Shown piece after piece: positions 9,701 to 18,464 of a stretch of DNA of 64,000 nt. The number at the start of each line of letters is the position of its first letter. The stretch's first letter is position 1. This DNA is from Hohaiivirga sp031546825 (GTDB lineage: Bacteria > Pseudomonadota > Alphaproteobacteria > Rhizobiales > Beijerinckiaceae). The notes beneath the pieces are model-generated. The model was given only the letters and a program-made list of their open reading frames with translations, did not search any database and was not told the DNA's origin. The stretch lies in assembly GCA_031546825.1 (NCBI GenBank), contig JAVBJU010000001.1, positions 62,001 to 126,000 of the forward strand, given 5' to 3'. Both the position numbers and the translations under genes were made by a program.

Positions 9701-10329
9701 CCTCCGGCCTTGACCACGTTCTGGCTTCCGGTGCCGACGTCAACGTGCTGGTGATGGATACCGAAGTCTATTCCAACACCGGCGGGCAGATGTCGAAATC
9801 GACCCCGCTCGGTGCCATCGCCAAGTTCGCGGCTTCCGGCAAGCGCGCGATCAAGAAGGACGTCGCTTTGCAGGCCATCGCCTATGGCAATGTCTATGTG
9901 GCCCGCATCGCTTACGGCGCGGACCCGCAGCAGGCGTTGTTGGCGATGCGTGAAGCAGAGGCTTATCCCGGCCCCTCAATCATCATCGCCTACAGCCACT
10001 GCATCGCCCATGGCATCGACATGGAGCACGGGCTGACCCAGCAACAACTGGCGGTGAAGTCGGGCCACTGGCCGCTGATGCGGTACAATCCGGAACTGCG
10101 CACGGTGGGGCAGAACCCGTTCTCCCTCGACAGCTTGCGCCCGAGCATCCCGCTCTCCGAGTACCGCTATAACGAGATGCGCTATCAGGCGCTCAAGCGG
10201 CAAAACCCGGAAGGCGCTGCGCGCGTAATGATCGAAGCCGAGAACGTGACCAAATACAAATGGGGCATCTACGAAGAGATGGCGACGCGCACAGCAGCGC
10301 ATTTTGTGCCCGAAACCACATTTGAATGA
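6748..10329 (+). CDS. nifJ: Pyruvate:ferredoxin (flavodoxin) oxidoreductase
   Basis: Cytoplasmic enzyme converting pyruvate and CoA to acetyl-CoA, CO2 and reduced ferredoxin or flavodoxin. The 1193-residue single chain is the normal full length for the homodimeric form. Domain order fits: pyrimidine-binding and CoA-related domains (residues 1-~670), a two-cluster ferredoxin domain with CIQCGNCSFVCP (about 697) and CTGCTLCVDACP (about 752), then the thiamine diphosphate domain with the proximal-cluster cysteine block SGACSGCGE (about 823), GCSSIYGGN and the GGDGWAYDIG...SNTGGQ metal/diphosphate motif (about 970-1015). GAGG lies 8 bases before the ATG. It is followed by a strong terminator and shares an operon with the upstream flavoprotein. 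This enzyme points to anaerobic or microaerobic metabolism, uncommon for the order. Confidence 0.96.
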   Translation: MNNNLRKMITCDGNEATARIAFKVSEVCAIFPITPSSTMAELADEWAAAGKKNLWNSSPLIVSMQSEGGAAGALHGSLQSGALTTTFTASQGLMLMLPNMYKISGELLPTVFHVAARSLAAQGLSIFGDHQDVMAARFTGFAQLASSGVQEAHDMALIAHAATLHSRVPFIHFFDGFRTSHEVNKMEEIEDSVIRTLIPDNLVRAHRERALRPDNPFIRGTAQNPDVYFQGRETVNPFYAKVPGIVQGELDKFAKLTGRHYRLFDYYGAPDAERVVIAMGSGVETLESVANHLHKKFGEKVGVIQVRLYRPLSAEHLLAALPKTVKRIAVLDRTKEAGSNGEPLFQDILTALFDSQDKLGGMPRIIGGRYGLSSKEFTPAMAKAVFDELKAEKPKTRFTVGINDDVSHLSLDYDPSYFIDTTGNTTAMFYGLGSDGTVGANKNTIKIIGEDPTFFAQGYFVYDSKKSGSQTVSHLRFGPNPIKMPYLIHKADFVACHTDTFLDTTEMLGNVKPGGTFLLNTAHGPEEIWEHLPHNLQKSLIEKKMKFYVIDAYSVAKDTGMGRRINTIMQACFFALSDVMPREAAIAKIKKAIEKTYSRKGPDVVRKNFAAIDHTLSHLYEVKIPAKVTAAEKAKMVIPAHAPEFVRSVTAAMITGQGDSLPVSMMPVDGTYPSGTTKWEKRNIAQNIPIWDKALCIQCGNCSFVCPHAAIRAKFYDKSLLEKAPEGFKASRITARGFPEARYTLQVYPEDCTGCTLCVDACPMTDEHDPAHKAINMEPKTPHLEREKKSLEFFESLPYNDRARIDFSTVRGAQFLEPLFEFSGACSGCGETPYLKLVTQLFGDRLMVANATGCSSIYGGNLPTTPWSKNANGRGPAWANSLFEDNAEFGLGFRLAAIKHHEQAVQLLTEMKDKIDPNLVEKILSEPQKTETQVQEQIQRVEALKKQLHKIGGETAKNLESIADQLIRRSIWIVGGDGWAYDIGSSGLDHVLASGADVNVLVMDTEVYSNTGGQMSKSTPLGAIAKFAASGKRAIKKDVALQAIAYGNVYVARIAYGADPQQALLAMREAEAYPGPSIIIAYSHCIAHGIDMEHGLTQQQLAVKSGHWPLMRYNPELRTVGQNPFSLDSLRPSIPLSEYRYNEMRYQALKRQNPEGAARVMIEAENVTKYKWGIYEEMATRTAAHFVPETTFE

Positions 10330-10338
10330 GATGAGGCA

Positions 10339-10365
10339 GGGGGGCAAAAGCCCCCCTTTCCTTTT
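10339..10365 (+). terminator. Terminator after nifJ
   Basis: GGGGGGC / GCCCCCC stem with an AAAA loop, followed by TTTCCTTTT, nine bases after the nifJ stop. It separates nifJ transcription from the downstream dms genes, which must therefore have their own promoter in 10366-10495. Confidence 0.9.
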
Positions 10366-10495
10366 GCAGACGTTGCAGCGCTGGCGGGCCAGCCCGCGCA
10401 ACATTATGTCGCAGTGAAATTTCAATGATTTCAAAGAACTCACTTTCAAACCAGTCTAAACTACGACTTTCGTAGGGCAGCCGAGAGGGGTGAAA

Positions 10496-12865
10496 ATGGG
10501 CAAGGACAATGGCGCGCGGAGTTCCGCTTCGCTGACGGCATCGCGTCGGGCATTTCTGGCGGGTGGCGGCTTGGCCGGGCTTTCGCTTTTCGCTGGCGGG
10601 ATGTTCAAACCCCTTGCGGCCCGTGCAGCCGATGGCGCCGAGCGCATCGTCCAGACCTGCTCCACCTTCGATTGCGGCGGCAAGTGCTCGATCAAGGCGC
10701 ATATAAAGGATGGCGTTCTCAAACGCATCAGCACCCGCCTCGACAGCGAACTCAACCCCGATATGCCGATCATGCGTGCCTGTGTGCGCGGTCGCGGCTA
10801 CCGGCGCTTCATCAATAACCCCGACCGTCTCAAATATCCGATGAAGCGCGTTGGCAAGCGCGGCGAAGGCAAGTTCGAACGCATCTCATGGGATGAAGCC
10901 ACCACCATCATCGCCCGCGAGTGGAAGCGCATTGGCGATAAATATGGCCCGGCCTCCCGCTTCTGCCACGTCAACACCGCCGAGACCGGCGGCCCGTTCT
11001 CGACGGACGCCATGGCCAAGCGCCTCCTCAGCCTCAGCGGCGGTTATCTCGAATATTATCACTCGGTCAGCATGGGCAATACCGGTGCGGCAACGCCCTA
11101 TACCTATGGCGTGGCAGGCAGCGGTTCGAGCATCGACACCCTGCTGGAGAGCAAGTTGATCGTATTGTGGGGCCACAACCCGACCGAAACCATCTTCGGC
11201 CACAGCAACCATTACTATCAGGAAGCCAAACGGCGCGGCATCAAGTTCATTGTCGTTGATCCGCGCTACTCCGATACGGTCGCTGCCTATGCCGACCAGT
11301 GGATTCCGCTACTGCCAACCACCGATAACGCCCTGATGGACGCGATGGCTTACGTCATCGTTTCCGAAAACCTGCACGACAAAGCCTTCCTCGACAAATA
11401 TTGTGTTGGCTTCGATGAAGAGCACATGCCTGCCGGGGTGCCGCAGGGGGAATCTGTTGTTTCCTACCTGTTTGGCAAAAAGGACGGTATCGCCAAGACG
11501 CCAGAATGGGCGGAGAAAATCTGCCGCGTCCCCGCCAATGTCATCCGTCAGTTTGCCCGCGACTACGCCACGGCGAAGCCCGCTGCGCTTATCCAGGGCT
11601 GGGGCCCGCAACGCCACGGCTGTGGCGAGCGCACGGCGCGCGGCGGCACATTGCTCGCCAGCCTCACCGGCAATGTCGGCAAAAAGGGCGGCTGGGCCTC
11701 GGGCTACGGCGGCATCGGCAATCGCAAATTCCCCTCGTTCCCCGATGAAGTCGCCAATCCGATCAAGACCAAAATCTCGGTCATGAACTGGATGCAAGCC
11801 GTTGAGGACAGCACGAAGGTTACGCCGAAGATCGGCCTCAAGGGTGGTGAGAAGCTGGATGCCAACATCAAGATGATGCTGTGCACCGCCGGCAACTACC
11901 TCACCAGCCAGAACCCCGATGTCAACGCGGCGGCAAAGCTCCTGTCGGATGAGAGCAAGGTTGAGTTCATTCTGTGCAATGACCTCTACATGACCCCAAG
12001 CGCCAAATACGCCGACCTCGTTCTACCCGCCACCTCCTTTATGGAACGCTGGAACCTTGGGGAGACCTGGGGCACCGGCAATTACATCATCCTGTCTGAG
12101 AAACTGATCGAACCGCTCTATGAAGCGCGCACCGGCTATGACTGGCTCACTGAAGTTGCCCGCAAGCTCGGCCTCGAAAAGCAGTTCACGCTGGGTCGCA
12201 GCGAAAGGGACTGGGTTTCGGCCATCCTCGACGAGACGCGCAAGCAATTGCCGAATGAGGGCATCCCGACCTTCGATGAACTGATGAAAAGCCGCGTCCA
12301 CTACTTCAAGAACTCGACCAATTACGTTGCGTTCCAGAAGGAGATCGAAGACCCGGCGAACAACAAGTTCAAGACACCTTCCGGCAAAATCGAGCTGTTC
12401 TCCCAACGCCTTTACGACATGAAAAACCCGGAAATACCGGCCATTCCGCATTATGTCGCCTCATGGGAGGGGCCGGAAGATCCGCTCACCAAGAAATTCC
12501 CGCTCCAGCTCATCACCTGGAAGGGCAAGAACCGGGCAAACTCCACCTTCCATGAAAACCCGTGGGAGCAAGCGGTGCAACCGCAGCAATTGTGGATTAA
12601 CCCCATGGACGCCGACCGTCGCGGTTTGAAAAAGGGCGACAAGGTGCGCGTTTTCAATGACCGCGGCATCACCGAAATCGGCATCGATATCACGCCCCGC
12701 ATCGTTCCTGGCGTGGTGGCGCTGCAAAGCGCCGCCTGGTGGAAACCGGGGCCGGACGGCATCGACCGGAACGGCTGTGCAAACGTGCTGTCTTCAACCC
12801 GGCGCACACCGCTCGCCAATGGCAATTCCCACCAGACCATGCTGGTCGAAGTGAAGAAAGCGTGA
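10496..12865 (+). CDS. dmsA: DMSO reductase-type molybdopterin oxidoreductase, catalytic subunit A
   Basis: Large subunit (789 residues) of a periplasmic molybdenum oxidoreductase of the DMSO reductase family, using an N- or S-oxide as terminal electron acceptor. It starts with a twin-arginine signal (SRRAFLAGGGLAG, cleavage near AARAAD). A four-cysteine Fe-S motif follows (CSTFDCGGKC and a distal RACVRGRG), then the molybdopterin domains and, near the C-terminus, a molydopterin dinucleotide-binding domain (about 660-785). The ATG at 10496 has GAGAGGGG five bases upstream; a GTG at 10490 is too close to it. DmsB and DmsC follow directly. The exact substrate (DMSO, TMAO or another) cannot be assigned from sequence alone. 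Confidence 0.9.
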   Translation: MGKDNGARSSASLTASRRAFLAGGGLAGLSLFAGGMFKPLAARAADGAERIVQTCSTFDCGGKCSIKAHIKDGVLKRISTRLDSELNPDMPIMRACVRGRGYRRFINNPDRLKYPMKRVGKRGEGKFERISWDEATTIIAREWKRIGDKYGPASRFCHVNTAETGGPFSTDAMAKRLLSLSGGYLEYYHSVSMGNTGAATPYTYGVAGSGSSIDTLLESKLIVLWGHNPTETIFGHSNHYYQEAKRRGIKFIVVDPRYSDTVAAYADQWIPLLPTTDNALMDAMAYVIVSENLHDKAFLDKYCVGFDEEHMPAGVPQGESVVSYLFGKKDGIAKTPEWAEKICRVPANVIRQFARDYATAKPAALIQGWGPQRHGCGERTARGGTLLASLTGNVGKKGGWASGYGGIGNRKFPSFPDEVANPIKTKISVMNWMQAVEDSTKVTPKIGLKGGEKLDANIKMMLCTAGNYLTSQNPDVNAAAKLLSDESKVEFILCNDLYMTPSAKYADLVLPATSFMERWNLGETWGTGNYIILSEKLIEPLYEARTGYDWLTEVARKLGLEKQFTLGRSERDWVSAILDETRKQLPNEGIPTFDELMKSRVHYFKNSTNYVAFQKEIEDPANNKFKTPSGKIELFSQRLYDMKNPEIPAIPHYVASWEGPEDPLTKKFPLQLITWKGKNRANSTFHENPWEQAVQPQQLWINPMDADRRGLKKGDKVRVFNDRGITEIGIDITPRIVPGVVALQSAAWWKPGPDGIDRNGCANVLSSTRRTPLANGNSHQTMLVEVKKA

Positions 12866-12876
12866 GGGCTCGCATC

Positions 12877-13464
12877 ATGGCAAAACAACTCGGCTTCTTC
12901 ATCGATTCCAGCATGTGCAGCGGCTGCAAAGCCTGCCAGGTCGCCTGCAAGGATAAAAACGACCTCGACAACGACCGCGCATTCCGGCGTATTTACGAGG
13001 TGCGCGGCGGCGGCTTCATGAAATCGGGCGAAGGCTACGTCAACAACGTGTTCGCCTATACGTTGTCGATCTCATGCAACCACTGCTCAGACCCGATCTG
13101 CGTGAAAAACTGCCCGACCACCGCCATGACAAAACGGGCGGAGGACGGCGTTGTCGTGGTTGATACCGCAAAGTGCATTGGCTGCGGCTATTGCGCCTGG
13201 TCGTGCCCCTATGGCGCACCGCAGATGAATACCAAGACCGGCCAGATGTCGAAATGCGATTTCTGCATTGATCTCCAGGCCAAGGGCGAAGACCCGGTTT
13301 GTGTCGCCACCTGCCCGCTCAATGCCATCAAGTATGGTCCCATAGAAGAGCTGCGCGCCAAATACGGCACGCTCGCAGATGTGCGCGGATTGCCTGATTC
13401 CGCCACCACCAAGCCCAATCTTGTCATCAAGCCCCATCAGGGCGCGCAGCCGGAGGGCATCTGA
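12877..13464 (+). CDS. dmsB: DMSO reductase-type Fe-S subunit B
   Basis: A 195-residue electron-transfer subunit with the four cysteine groups of the DmsB/PhsB/NrfC family: CSGCKACQVACK (about residue 14), CNHCSDPICVKNCP (about 68), CIGCGYCAWSCP (about 100) and CDFCIDLQ...CVATCP (about 127-150), enough for four [4Fe-4S] clusters. It passes electrons from the membrane anchor to DmsA. It begins 11 bases after dmsA and ends 1 base before the dmsC start codon, so it is translated as part of one operon. No signal peptide is seen, as expected for co-export with the Tat-tagged subunit. Confidence 0.94.
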   Translation: MAKQLGFFIDSSMCSGCKACQVACKDKNDLDNDRAFRRIYEVRGGGFMKSGEGYVNNVFAYTLSISCNHCSDPICVKNCPTTAMTKRAEDGVVVVDTAKCIGCGYCAWSCPYGAPQMNTKTGQMSKCDFCIDLQAKGEDPVCVATCPLNAIKYGPIEELRAKYGTLADVRGLPDSATTKPNLVIKPHQGAQPEGI

Positions 13465-13465
13465 C

Positions 13466-14341
13466 ATGCATGAATGGCCCCTTCTGATCTTCACCCTTCT
13501 CCTCGGCGCCGCCATCGGCCTCACTGGAATTGCCGCTCTGTTCGGTGCATTCCTGCGTGCCGGTGGTATGAATGACGGGCCGCTGGCCTACACATTGCGG
13601 CCTCCCGTCATTGCAGCGGCGGTGCTTGGGCTCGTCGCACTCGCAGCCTCATTTTTGCATCTCGGTTATCCGCTCAATGCACCGAATGCGCTACGACATG
13701 TCGACAGCTCCTGGCTCAGCCGTGAAATCGTCGGCACCTCGATTTTCATCGGCTTCATCTGCCTGACCGCCTTCTGGAGCATATGGAAGGGCACGCCCAA
13801 CCTGTTCATGCTGCTCGTCTGCTTCATCATGGGCATATTCGATACTGTGTTCATGGGCGAGCTTTACCGCAATACCTCCGTAACCACCTGGATGCATGAA
13901 TACACCCATGTGATGTTCATTGGTGGCGTAGTGCTGTGTGGCGCGCTGCTCGGCCTGATGCTGATAGGGCCGCGCGCAGCTCGCACCAGCGGCGTGCCGG
14001 TGCGCTGGATGTTTGCCTGGGCCGCGGGGCTCTCGCTTGCAGCCATTGCGGCCGAGCTCATCGTGCTGCCGTCCTATGTCTCCTTTATCGAAACCGCAGC
14101 CCGCAAGGCAGTGGTGACGCTGCCCTTCCCGGCCGTTGCCGTTTACCAGCAGTTCGGTGATGTCCGTTGCCTCCACTGGGCACTGAGCCTCATCGGCGGG
14201 GCGTTGATCCTTTATGCTGCATGGAAGGCATTCTACCAGGAAAAGCTGCGTTTCGGCACCGCTGCGGTCGCGGCGTTTTTCCTGATTTCCGGTGCCATCT
14301 TCGGGCGGATCGGCTTTTACGCAATCCACGCCCTTGCCTGA
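13466..14341 (+). CDS. dmsC: DmsC-type membrane anchor
   Basis: A 291-residue integral membrane protein with about eight hydrophobic segments, matching the DmsC anchor that oxidises menaquinol or ubiquinol and feeds electrons to DmsB. The N-terminal MHEWPLLIFTLLLGAAIGLT helix and the LGYPLNAPNA loop after the third helix are typical of the family. It starts 1 base after dmsB, which fixes the start at 13466. No dedicated Tat proofreading chaperone (DmsD/TorD family) follows; the next genes face the other way. Confidence 0.88.
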   Translation: MHEWPLLIFTLLLGAAIGLTGIAALFGAFLRAGGMNDGPLAYTLRPPVIAAAVLGLVALAASFLHLGYPLNAPNALRHVDSSWLSREIVGTSIFIGFICLTAFWSIWKGTPNLFMLLVCFIMGIFDTVFMGELYRNTSVTTWMHEYTHVMFIGGVVLCGALLGLMLIGPRAARTSGVPVRWMFAWAAGLSLAAIAAELIVLPSYVSFIETAARKAVVTLPFPAVAVYQQFGDVRCLHWALSLIGGALILYAAWKAFYQEKLRFGTAAVAAFFLISGAIFGRIGFYAIHALA

Positions 14342-14377
14342 TTAGAATAACGGCGGGCCGCAACTGTGCCCGTCGCT

Positions 14378-15355
14378 TCACCCCGCCGCCAGAAAATCCT
14401 CGGCGAAATGGCAGGCAACCTTGCGCCCGTCGATATCGCGGATCAGCGGCCTTTCCACCCGGCAACGGTCCTTGACGAAGGGGCAGCGCGTCGAGAATAC
14501 ACAACCCGAAGGCGGGTTGATCGGCGAGGGTAATTCGCCTTTCAAGATGATGCGCGCGCGCTTCTCCTCGACCACAGTTGGCGTCGAAGAAAGCAATGCC
14601 TGCGTGTAGGGATGCAAGGCATTGGCGTAGATCTTTTCCTTGGGACCATGCTCGACCGTATGGCCGAGATACATCACCATCACATCATCGGCGATATAGC
14701 GCACCACGCCGAGATCGTGGGAGATGAACAGGTAGGCAAGCCCCAGTTCCTCCTGCAAGTCAGCAAGCAGATTAAGCACCTGCGCCTGGATCGACACATC
14801 AAGCGCGGAAACCGGCTCATCTGCCACCACGAGCTTTGGCGAAAGCATCAGGGCACGCGCAATGGCAATGCGCTGGCGCTGGCCGCCCGAGAACATATGG
14901 GGGTAGCGATTATAAAATTCAGGCCGCAGCCCCACCTTGTCCATCATCGCACGCACCCGCTCCCGCCGCTCGTCGGCGGAGAGTTGCGTATTGATGATCA
15001 GCGGCTCCTCAAGAATGGCCCCAACCTTCTTGCGCGGATTAAGCGAGCCATAGGGGTTCTGAAAGACCAGTTGCACCATGCGGCGCAAATCCGGCCACTG
15101 CGCGCGCGTCGGATGGGCGGCATCAATGCCGTTCAGCATCAACGCGCCATCGCTCGGCTTTTCGATCAGCGTCACCATGCGGGCCAGCGTGGACTTGCCA
15201 CAGCCGGATTCACCGACCACCGCCAGCGTTTTGCCCGGCAGAATGGAAAACGACACCCCACCCACCGCCTGCAACTGCGCGGGGGCACGGAACATGCCGC
15301 GGCGGACTTCATAAACCCGCTTGAGGTTTTTGGCTTCTACGACGGGTAAACTCAC
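14378..15355 (-). CDS. dppF: Dipeptide-type ABC transporter ATP-binding protein (second ATPase)
   Basis: A 325-residue cytoplasmic ATPase of the DppF/OppF class. It has a Walker A VVGESGCGKSTLA (about residue 46), the ABC signature MFSGGQRQRIAIARAL (about residue 157), a Walker B VVADEPVSALD, and the C-terminal oligopeptide/dipeptide extension with SGCVFSTRCPF and nearby cysteines. The start codon overlaps the stop of the preceding ATPase gene by 4 bases, so translation is coupled. It is the last gene of the operon. Confidence 0.93.
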   Translation of the reverse strand: MSLPVVEAKNLKRVYEVRRGMFRAPAQLQAVGGVSFSILPGKTLAVVGESGCGKSTLARMVTLIEKPSDGALMLNGIDAAHPTRAQWPDLRRMVQLVFQNPYGSLNPRKKVGAILEEPLIINTQLSADERRERVRAMMDKVGLRPEFYNRYPHMFSGGQRQRIAIARALMLSPKLVVADEPVSALDVSIQAQVLNLLADLQEELGLAYLFISHDLGVVRYIADDVMVMYLGHTVEHGPKEKIYANALHPYTQALLSSTPTVVEEKRARIILKGELPSPINPPSGCVFSTRCPFVKDRCRVERPLIRDIDGRKVACHFAEDFLAAG

Positions 15356-16368
15356 TGTTCCGCCTCCGCTCCGATGAGGTGGTCGGACTTAATTCTTTGG
15401 GCGCGATCGCTATCGCCGAGCGGATAGAAGCAGCGCAGCCGGCCCTCTTTCCAAGCCGCAATCTCCGGTCGCCTTGTGATGCAGCGGTCAGTGGCATACT
15501 GACAGCGCGGGCTGAACAGGCAGCCATTGGGCCGGTCAGCGAGCCCCGGCACCACGCCGGGAATGGTGGCAAGCCGCCCGCCCGTCGCCCGCTCCGGGAG
15601 CGCCGCCATCAAGGCGGCGGTGTAGGGATGTTGGGGCTCCCGGAAGAGATGGTCCGCTGTCGCCTCTTCCATGATCTGGCCCGCATACATCACCATCATG
15701 CGCTGCGCTGTCTCTGCCACCACGCCCATATTATGGGTGATGAGCACCATCGCCATATTGCGTTCGCGTTGCAGCGACACGAGCAGATTGAGGATCTGCG
15801 CCTGAATGGTCACATCAAGCGCCGTAGTCGGCTCGTCGGCAATCAGGAATTTCGGATTGCACGCAATGGCCATCGCGATCATCACGCGCTGGTTCATACC
15901 TCCCGACATCTGGTGCGGAAAGGACTTCAACCGGCTTTCCGGTGCCGGAATGCCTACCAACTCCAGAAGTTCGATTGAGCGCGCCCAGGCCTGCTTGCCG
16001 CTCATGCCTTCATGGAATTTGAGGGTTTCCGCAAGCTGATACCCGATCGTGAAGCACGGATTGAGGCTGGTGGTCGGCTCCTGGAAGATCATCGCCACAT
16101 CCTTGCCGATGATCTTGCGCCGATCACGCGGTGAGATGGTCAGGAGATCGCGCCCGTCGAAGGAGAGCTTGTCGGCCCGCACCTTGCCGGGAAAGGGCAC
16201 GAGCCCCATCAGCGCCAGCATGGTCATGCTCTTTCCCGAGCCGGATTCGCCCACGACACCGAGAATCTCACCCTGATCGAGGCGCATGGTCATGCCCTCG
16301 ACCGCATAAACCACGCCACCACGTGTGGGAAATTCGACCGATAGATTTTCAATTTCAAGAAGAGCCAT
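15352..16368 (-). CDS. dppD: Dipeptide-type ABC transporter ATP-binding protein (first ATPase)
   Basis: A 338-residue ATPase of the DppD/OppD class and the partner of the following ATPase. Walker A VVGESGSGKSMTML (about residue 37), signature QMSGGMNQRVMIAMAI (note MNQ where RQR is more usual), Walker B LIADEPTTALD, and the C-terminal peptide-transporter extension with GCLFSPRCQYA. It begins 14 bases after the permease gene 16383-17291 and ends overlapping the next ATPase gene. Confidence 0.93.
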   Translation of the reverse strand: MALLEIENLSVEFPTRGGVVYAVEGMTMRLDQGEILGVVGESGSGKSMTMLALMGLVPFPGKVRADKLSFDGRDLLTISPRDRRKIIGKDVAMIFQEPTTSLNPCFTIGYQLAETLKFHEGMSGKQAWARSIELLELVGIPAPESRLKSFPHQMSGGMNQRVMIAMAIACNPKFLIADEPTTALDVTIQAQILNLLVSLQRERNMAMVLITHNMGVVAETAQRMMVMYAGQIMEEATADHLFREPQHPYTAALMAALPERATGGRLATIPGVVPGLADRPNGCLFSPRCQYATDRCITRRPEIAAWKEGRLRCFYPLGDSDRAQRIKSDHLIGAEAEQ

Positions 16369-16382
16369 GGTTTTAAAACTCC

Positions 16383-17291
16383 TCAGCTCTTCAGTTTCGG
16401 ATCAAGCGCATCGCGCAGACCGTCACCCAGCAGATTGAAGGCAATGACGGTCAGCAGAATGGCGATACCCGGTAGTGTGACAACCCACCATAACGAGCCG
16501 CTGATGAACTCACGGGCGTCGGCCAGCATCGTGCCCCATTCGGGAATGGGGGGCTGGGCTCCTAGCCCGAAGAAGCCAAGCGCCGCAGTATTGAGAATGG
16601 CGGTGGACATGCCGAGAGAGGACTGCACGATCAGCGGTGCCATGCAATTTGGCAATACTTCCTTGAACATCAGGCGCACACTACCTGCACCGTTGAGTCT
16701 TGCTGCCGTCACATAATCCTTAGACATTTCGGAAATGACAGAAGCGCGGACCAAGCGTGCATAGTGCGGCAGGAGAATGATCGCCACGGCAATCATCGAC
16801 GGGACGAGCCCCGGCTTGAGAATTGCGACGATAACCATCGCCAGCAAAAGCCCCGGCAAAGTGAGAACGATATCCATGCATCGCAGAATGATGACTTCGG
16901 TGATGCCGCGCGCAAAACCGGCAACAAGCCCAAGTGTTGTACCAACAATGATCGACAGAAGCACGACGCCAGCACCGACGCCGAGGGAGTAACGCGTGCC
17001 GTAGATCAGGCGCGAAAGCATGTCGCGACCGATGGCGTCCGTCCCCAACAAATGCGCCCAAGTACCGCCTTCCTGCCATACCGGTGGCCTGAGACGCATG
17101 GGCGTGTTCGAACCAGCAAATCCATAGGGAGCCAGGACATCTGCAAAAACAATGCAAAAAATCAGCAGCAGGATGAAGCCAAGTCCGGCCACAGCTCCGC
17201 GATGCGCAGAGAAATAGCCCCAGAACTCCCGGTAAGGCCCCAGTGGCTTTGCCATCTCAGGGACGGCATTGGGAAGCGTTTGAGCTGTCAT
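16383..17291 (-). CDS. dppC: Dipeptide-type ABC transporter permease C
   Basis: A 302-residue inner-membrane permease. After a short cytoplasmic N-terminus comes a first helix (GAVAGLGFILLLIFCIVFADVLAP region), the periplasmic GTDAIGRDMLSRLIYG motif, then five more helices with the EAA loop around KDYVTAARLNGAG. It ends with GDGLRDALDP, the common family C-terminus. Its start overlaps the dppB stop by 4 bases. Confidence 0.93.
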   Translation of the reverse strand: MTAQTLPNAVPEMAKPLGPYREFWGYFSAHRGAVAGLGFILLLIFCIVFADVLAPYGFAGSNTPMRLRPPVWQEGGTWAHLLGTDAIGRDMLSRLIYGTRYSLGVGAGVVLLSIIVGTTLGLVAGFARGITEVIILRCMDIVLTLPGLLLAMVIVAILKPGLVPSMIAVAIILLPHYARLVRASVISEMSKDYVTAARLNGAGSVRLMFKEVLPNCMAPLIVQSSLGMSTAILNTAALGFFGLGAQPPIPEWGTMLADAREFISGSLWWVVTLPGIAILLTVIAFNLLGDGLRDALDPKLKS

Positions 17292-18298
17292 TGCGCAGAC
17301 CTGATACGAGGATTAATGAGACCGTAGGTGAGATCAACCAGAAGATTGACTATCATCACCAGAGAACCAATCAGCAGCAGACCGCCCTGCAAGACCGGAT
17401 AGTCACGGCGCATGACGCCGTTGAGAATCCAGGTTCCTATCCCCGGCCAGGCGAAGATGGTTTCGGTCAGAATGGCCCCCGCCATCAGCACGCCGATCTG
17501 AAGGCCTATAACTGTCACCACCGGAATGAGCGCATTGCGCAAGGCATGGATGGCGATGACGCGAAAAACCGGCAATCCCTTGGCCCGCGCGGTACGGATA
17601 TAATCTTCACCGAGAACCTCGAGCATGGACGAGCGTGTCATGCGGGCGATCACTGCAAGCGGGATGGTTGACAGCACGATGGACGGCAGAATGAGATGTC
17701 TCGCCGCTGAGGCAAGCGCCCCCTCCTCGCCAGAAAGCCAGGCGTCGATCAGCATGAAGCCGGTTACGGGCTCGAAATAGAACATCGCGGAAATGCGCCC
17801 CGAAACCGGGGTCAGATCCAGGTAGTTCGAAAAAAACATGACGAGGAGAAGGCCCCACCAAAAGATTGGCATTGAGTACCCGATCAGCGCGCCGCCCATG
17901 ACACCCTGATCCACCAGCGTGTTACGTTTCACCGCCGCAACCACTCCGGCGGGCAACCCAACAACCAGGGCGATAATCATGGCGCAGACCGCCAATTCCA
18001 GCGTGGCAGGGAACAACGTCCTGAATTCGTTGAGAACCGGCGTCGCCGAGATCATCGATGTGCCGAGATCGCCGTGAAATACCCGCGTCACATAATACCA
18101 GTATTGTGTGAGAAGCGGCTTATCGAGCCCGTATTCGTGCACAAGCAGGGCATAGCGTTCGGGCGTGATGCCGCGCTCTCCCGCCAATGTTTCGATGGGA
18201 TCTCCCGGAACCATCCGGATAAGGAAAAAGGCCACGACTGTCAGGCCGATGAAGGTCGGCACAATCAGGCTGAGGCGTGTCAGGATATATCGAATCAT
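17288..18298 (-). CDS. dppB: Dipeptide-type ABC transporter permease B
   Basis: A 336-residue permease starting MIRYILTRLSLIVPTFIGLT, the classic DppB N-terminus. The GDP (MVPGDPIE) motif follows the first helix and the EAA loop is near EDYIRTARAKGLP. An upstream TTG (18325) would add nine residues not seen in the family, so the ATG at 18298 is preferred, although neither has a strong ribosome site. It is separated from the binding-protein gene by 217 bases that contain a strong stem-loop, consistent with lower expression of the membrane genes. Confidence 0.9.
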   Translation of the reverse strand: MIRYILTRLSLIVPTFIGLTVVAFFLIRMVPGDPIETLAGERGITPERYALLVHEYGLDKPLLTQYWYYVTRVFHGDLGTSMISATPVLNEFRTLFPATLELAVCAMIIALVVGLPAGVVAAVKRNTLVDQGVMGGALIGYSMPIFWWGLLLVMFFSNYLDLTPVSGRISAMFYFEPVTGFMLIDAWLSGEEGALASAARHLILPSIVLSTIPLAVIARMTRSSMLEVLGEDYIRTARAKGLPVFRVIAIHALRNALIPVVTVIGLQIGVLMAGAILTETIFAWPGIGTWILNGVMRRDYPVLQGGLLLIGSLVMIVNLLVDLTYGLINPRIRSAQ

Positions 18299-18464
18299 GG
18301 AGTTGCGGTCAGACCTTGCAATCAATGCTTTCCGCCAAATCCGCTGTATGGGGATTCATCGGAAATCATGGGTTTTGTTTTCTAATTTCACAATGCTTGT
18401 CGCACTCAACCGGAGGTCGTTAAGTGCACATTGCTTCAATGATAGAAGTGCCTGAATTTCACGG

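Noticed and set aside
7684..9717. 677-codon minus-strand open frame inside nifJ
   Set aside because: Antisense shadow of a high-GC gene; it has no family motifs and the plus-strand frame carries complete PFOR domains.
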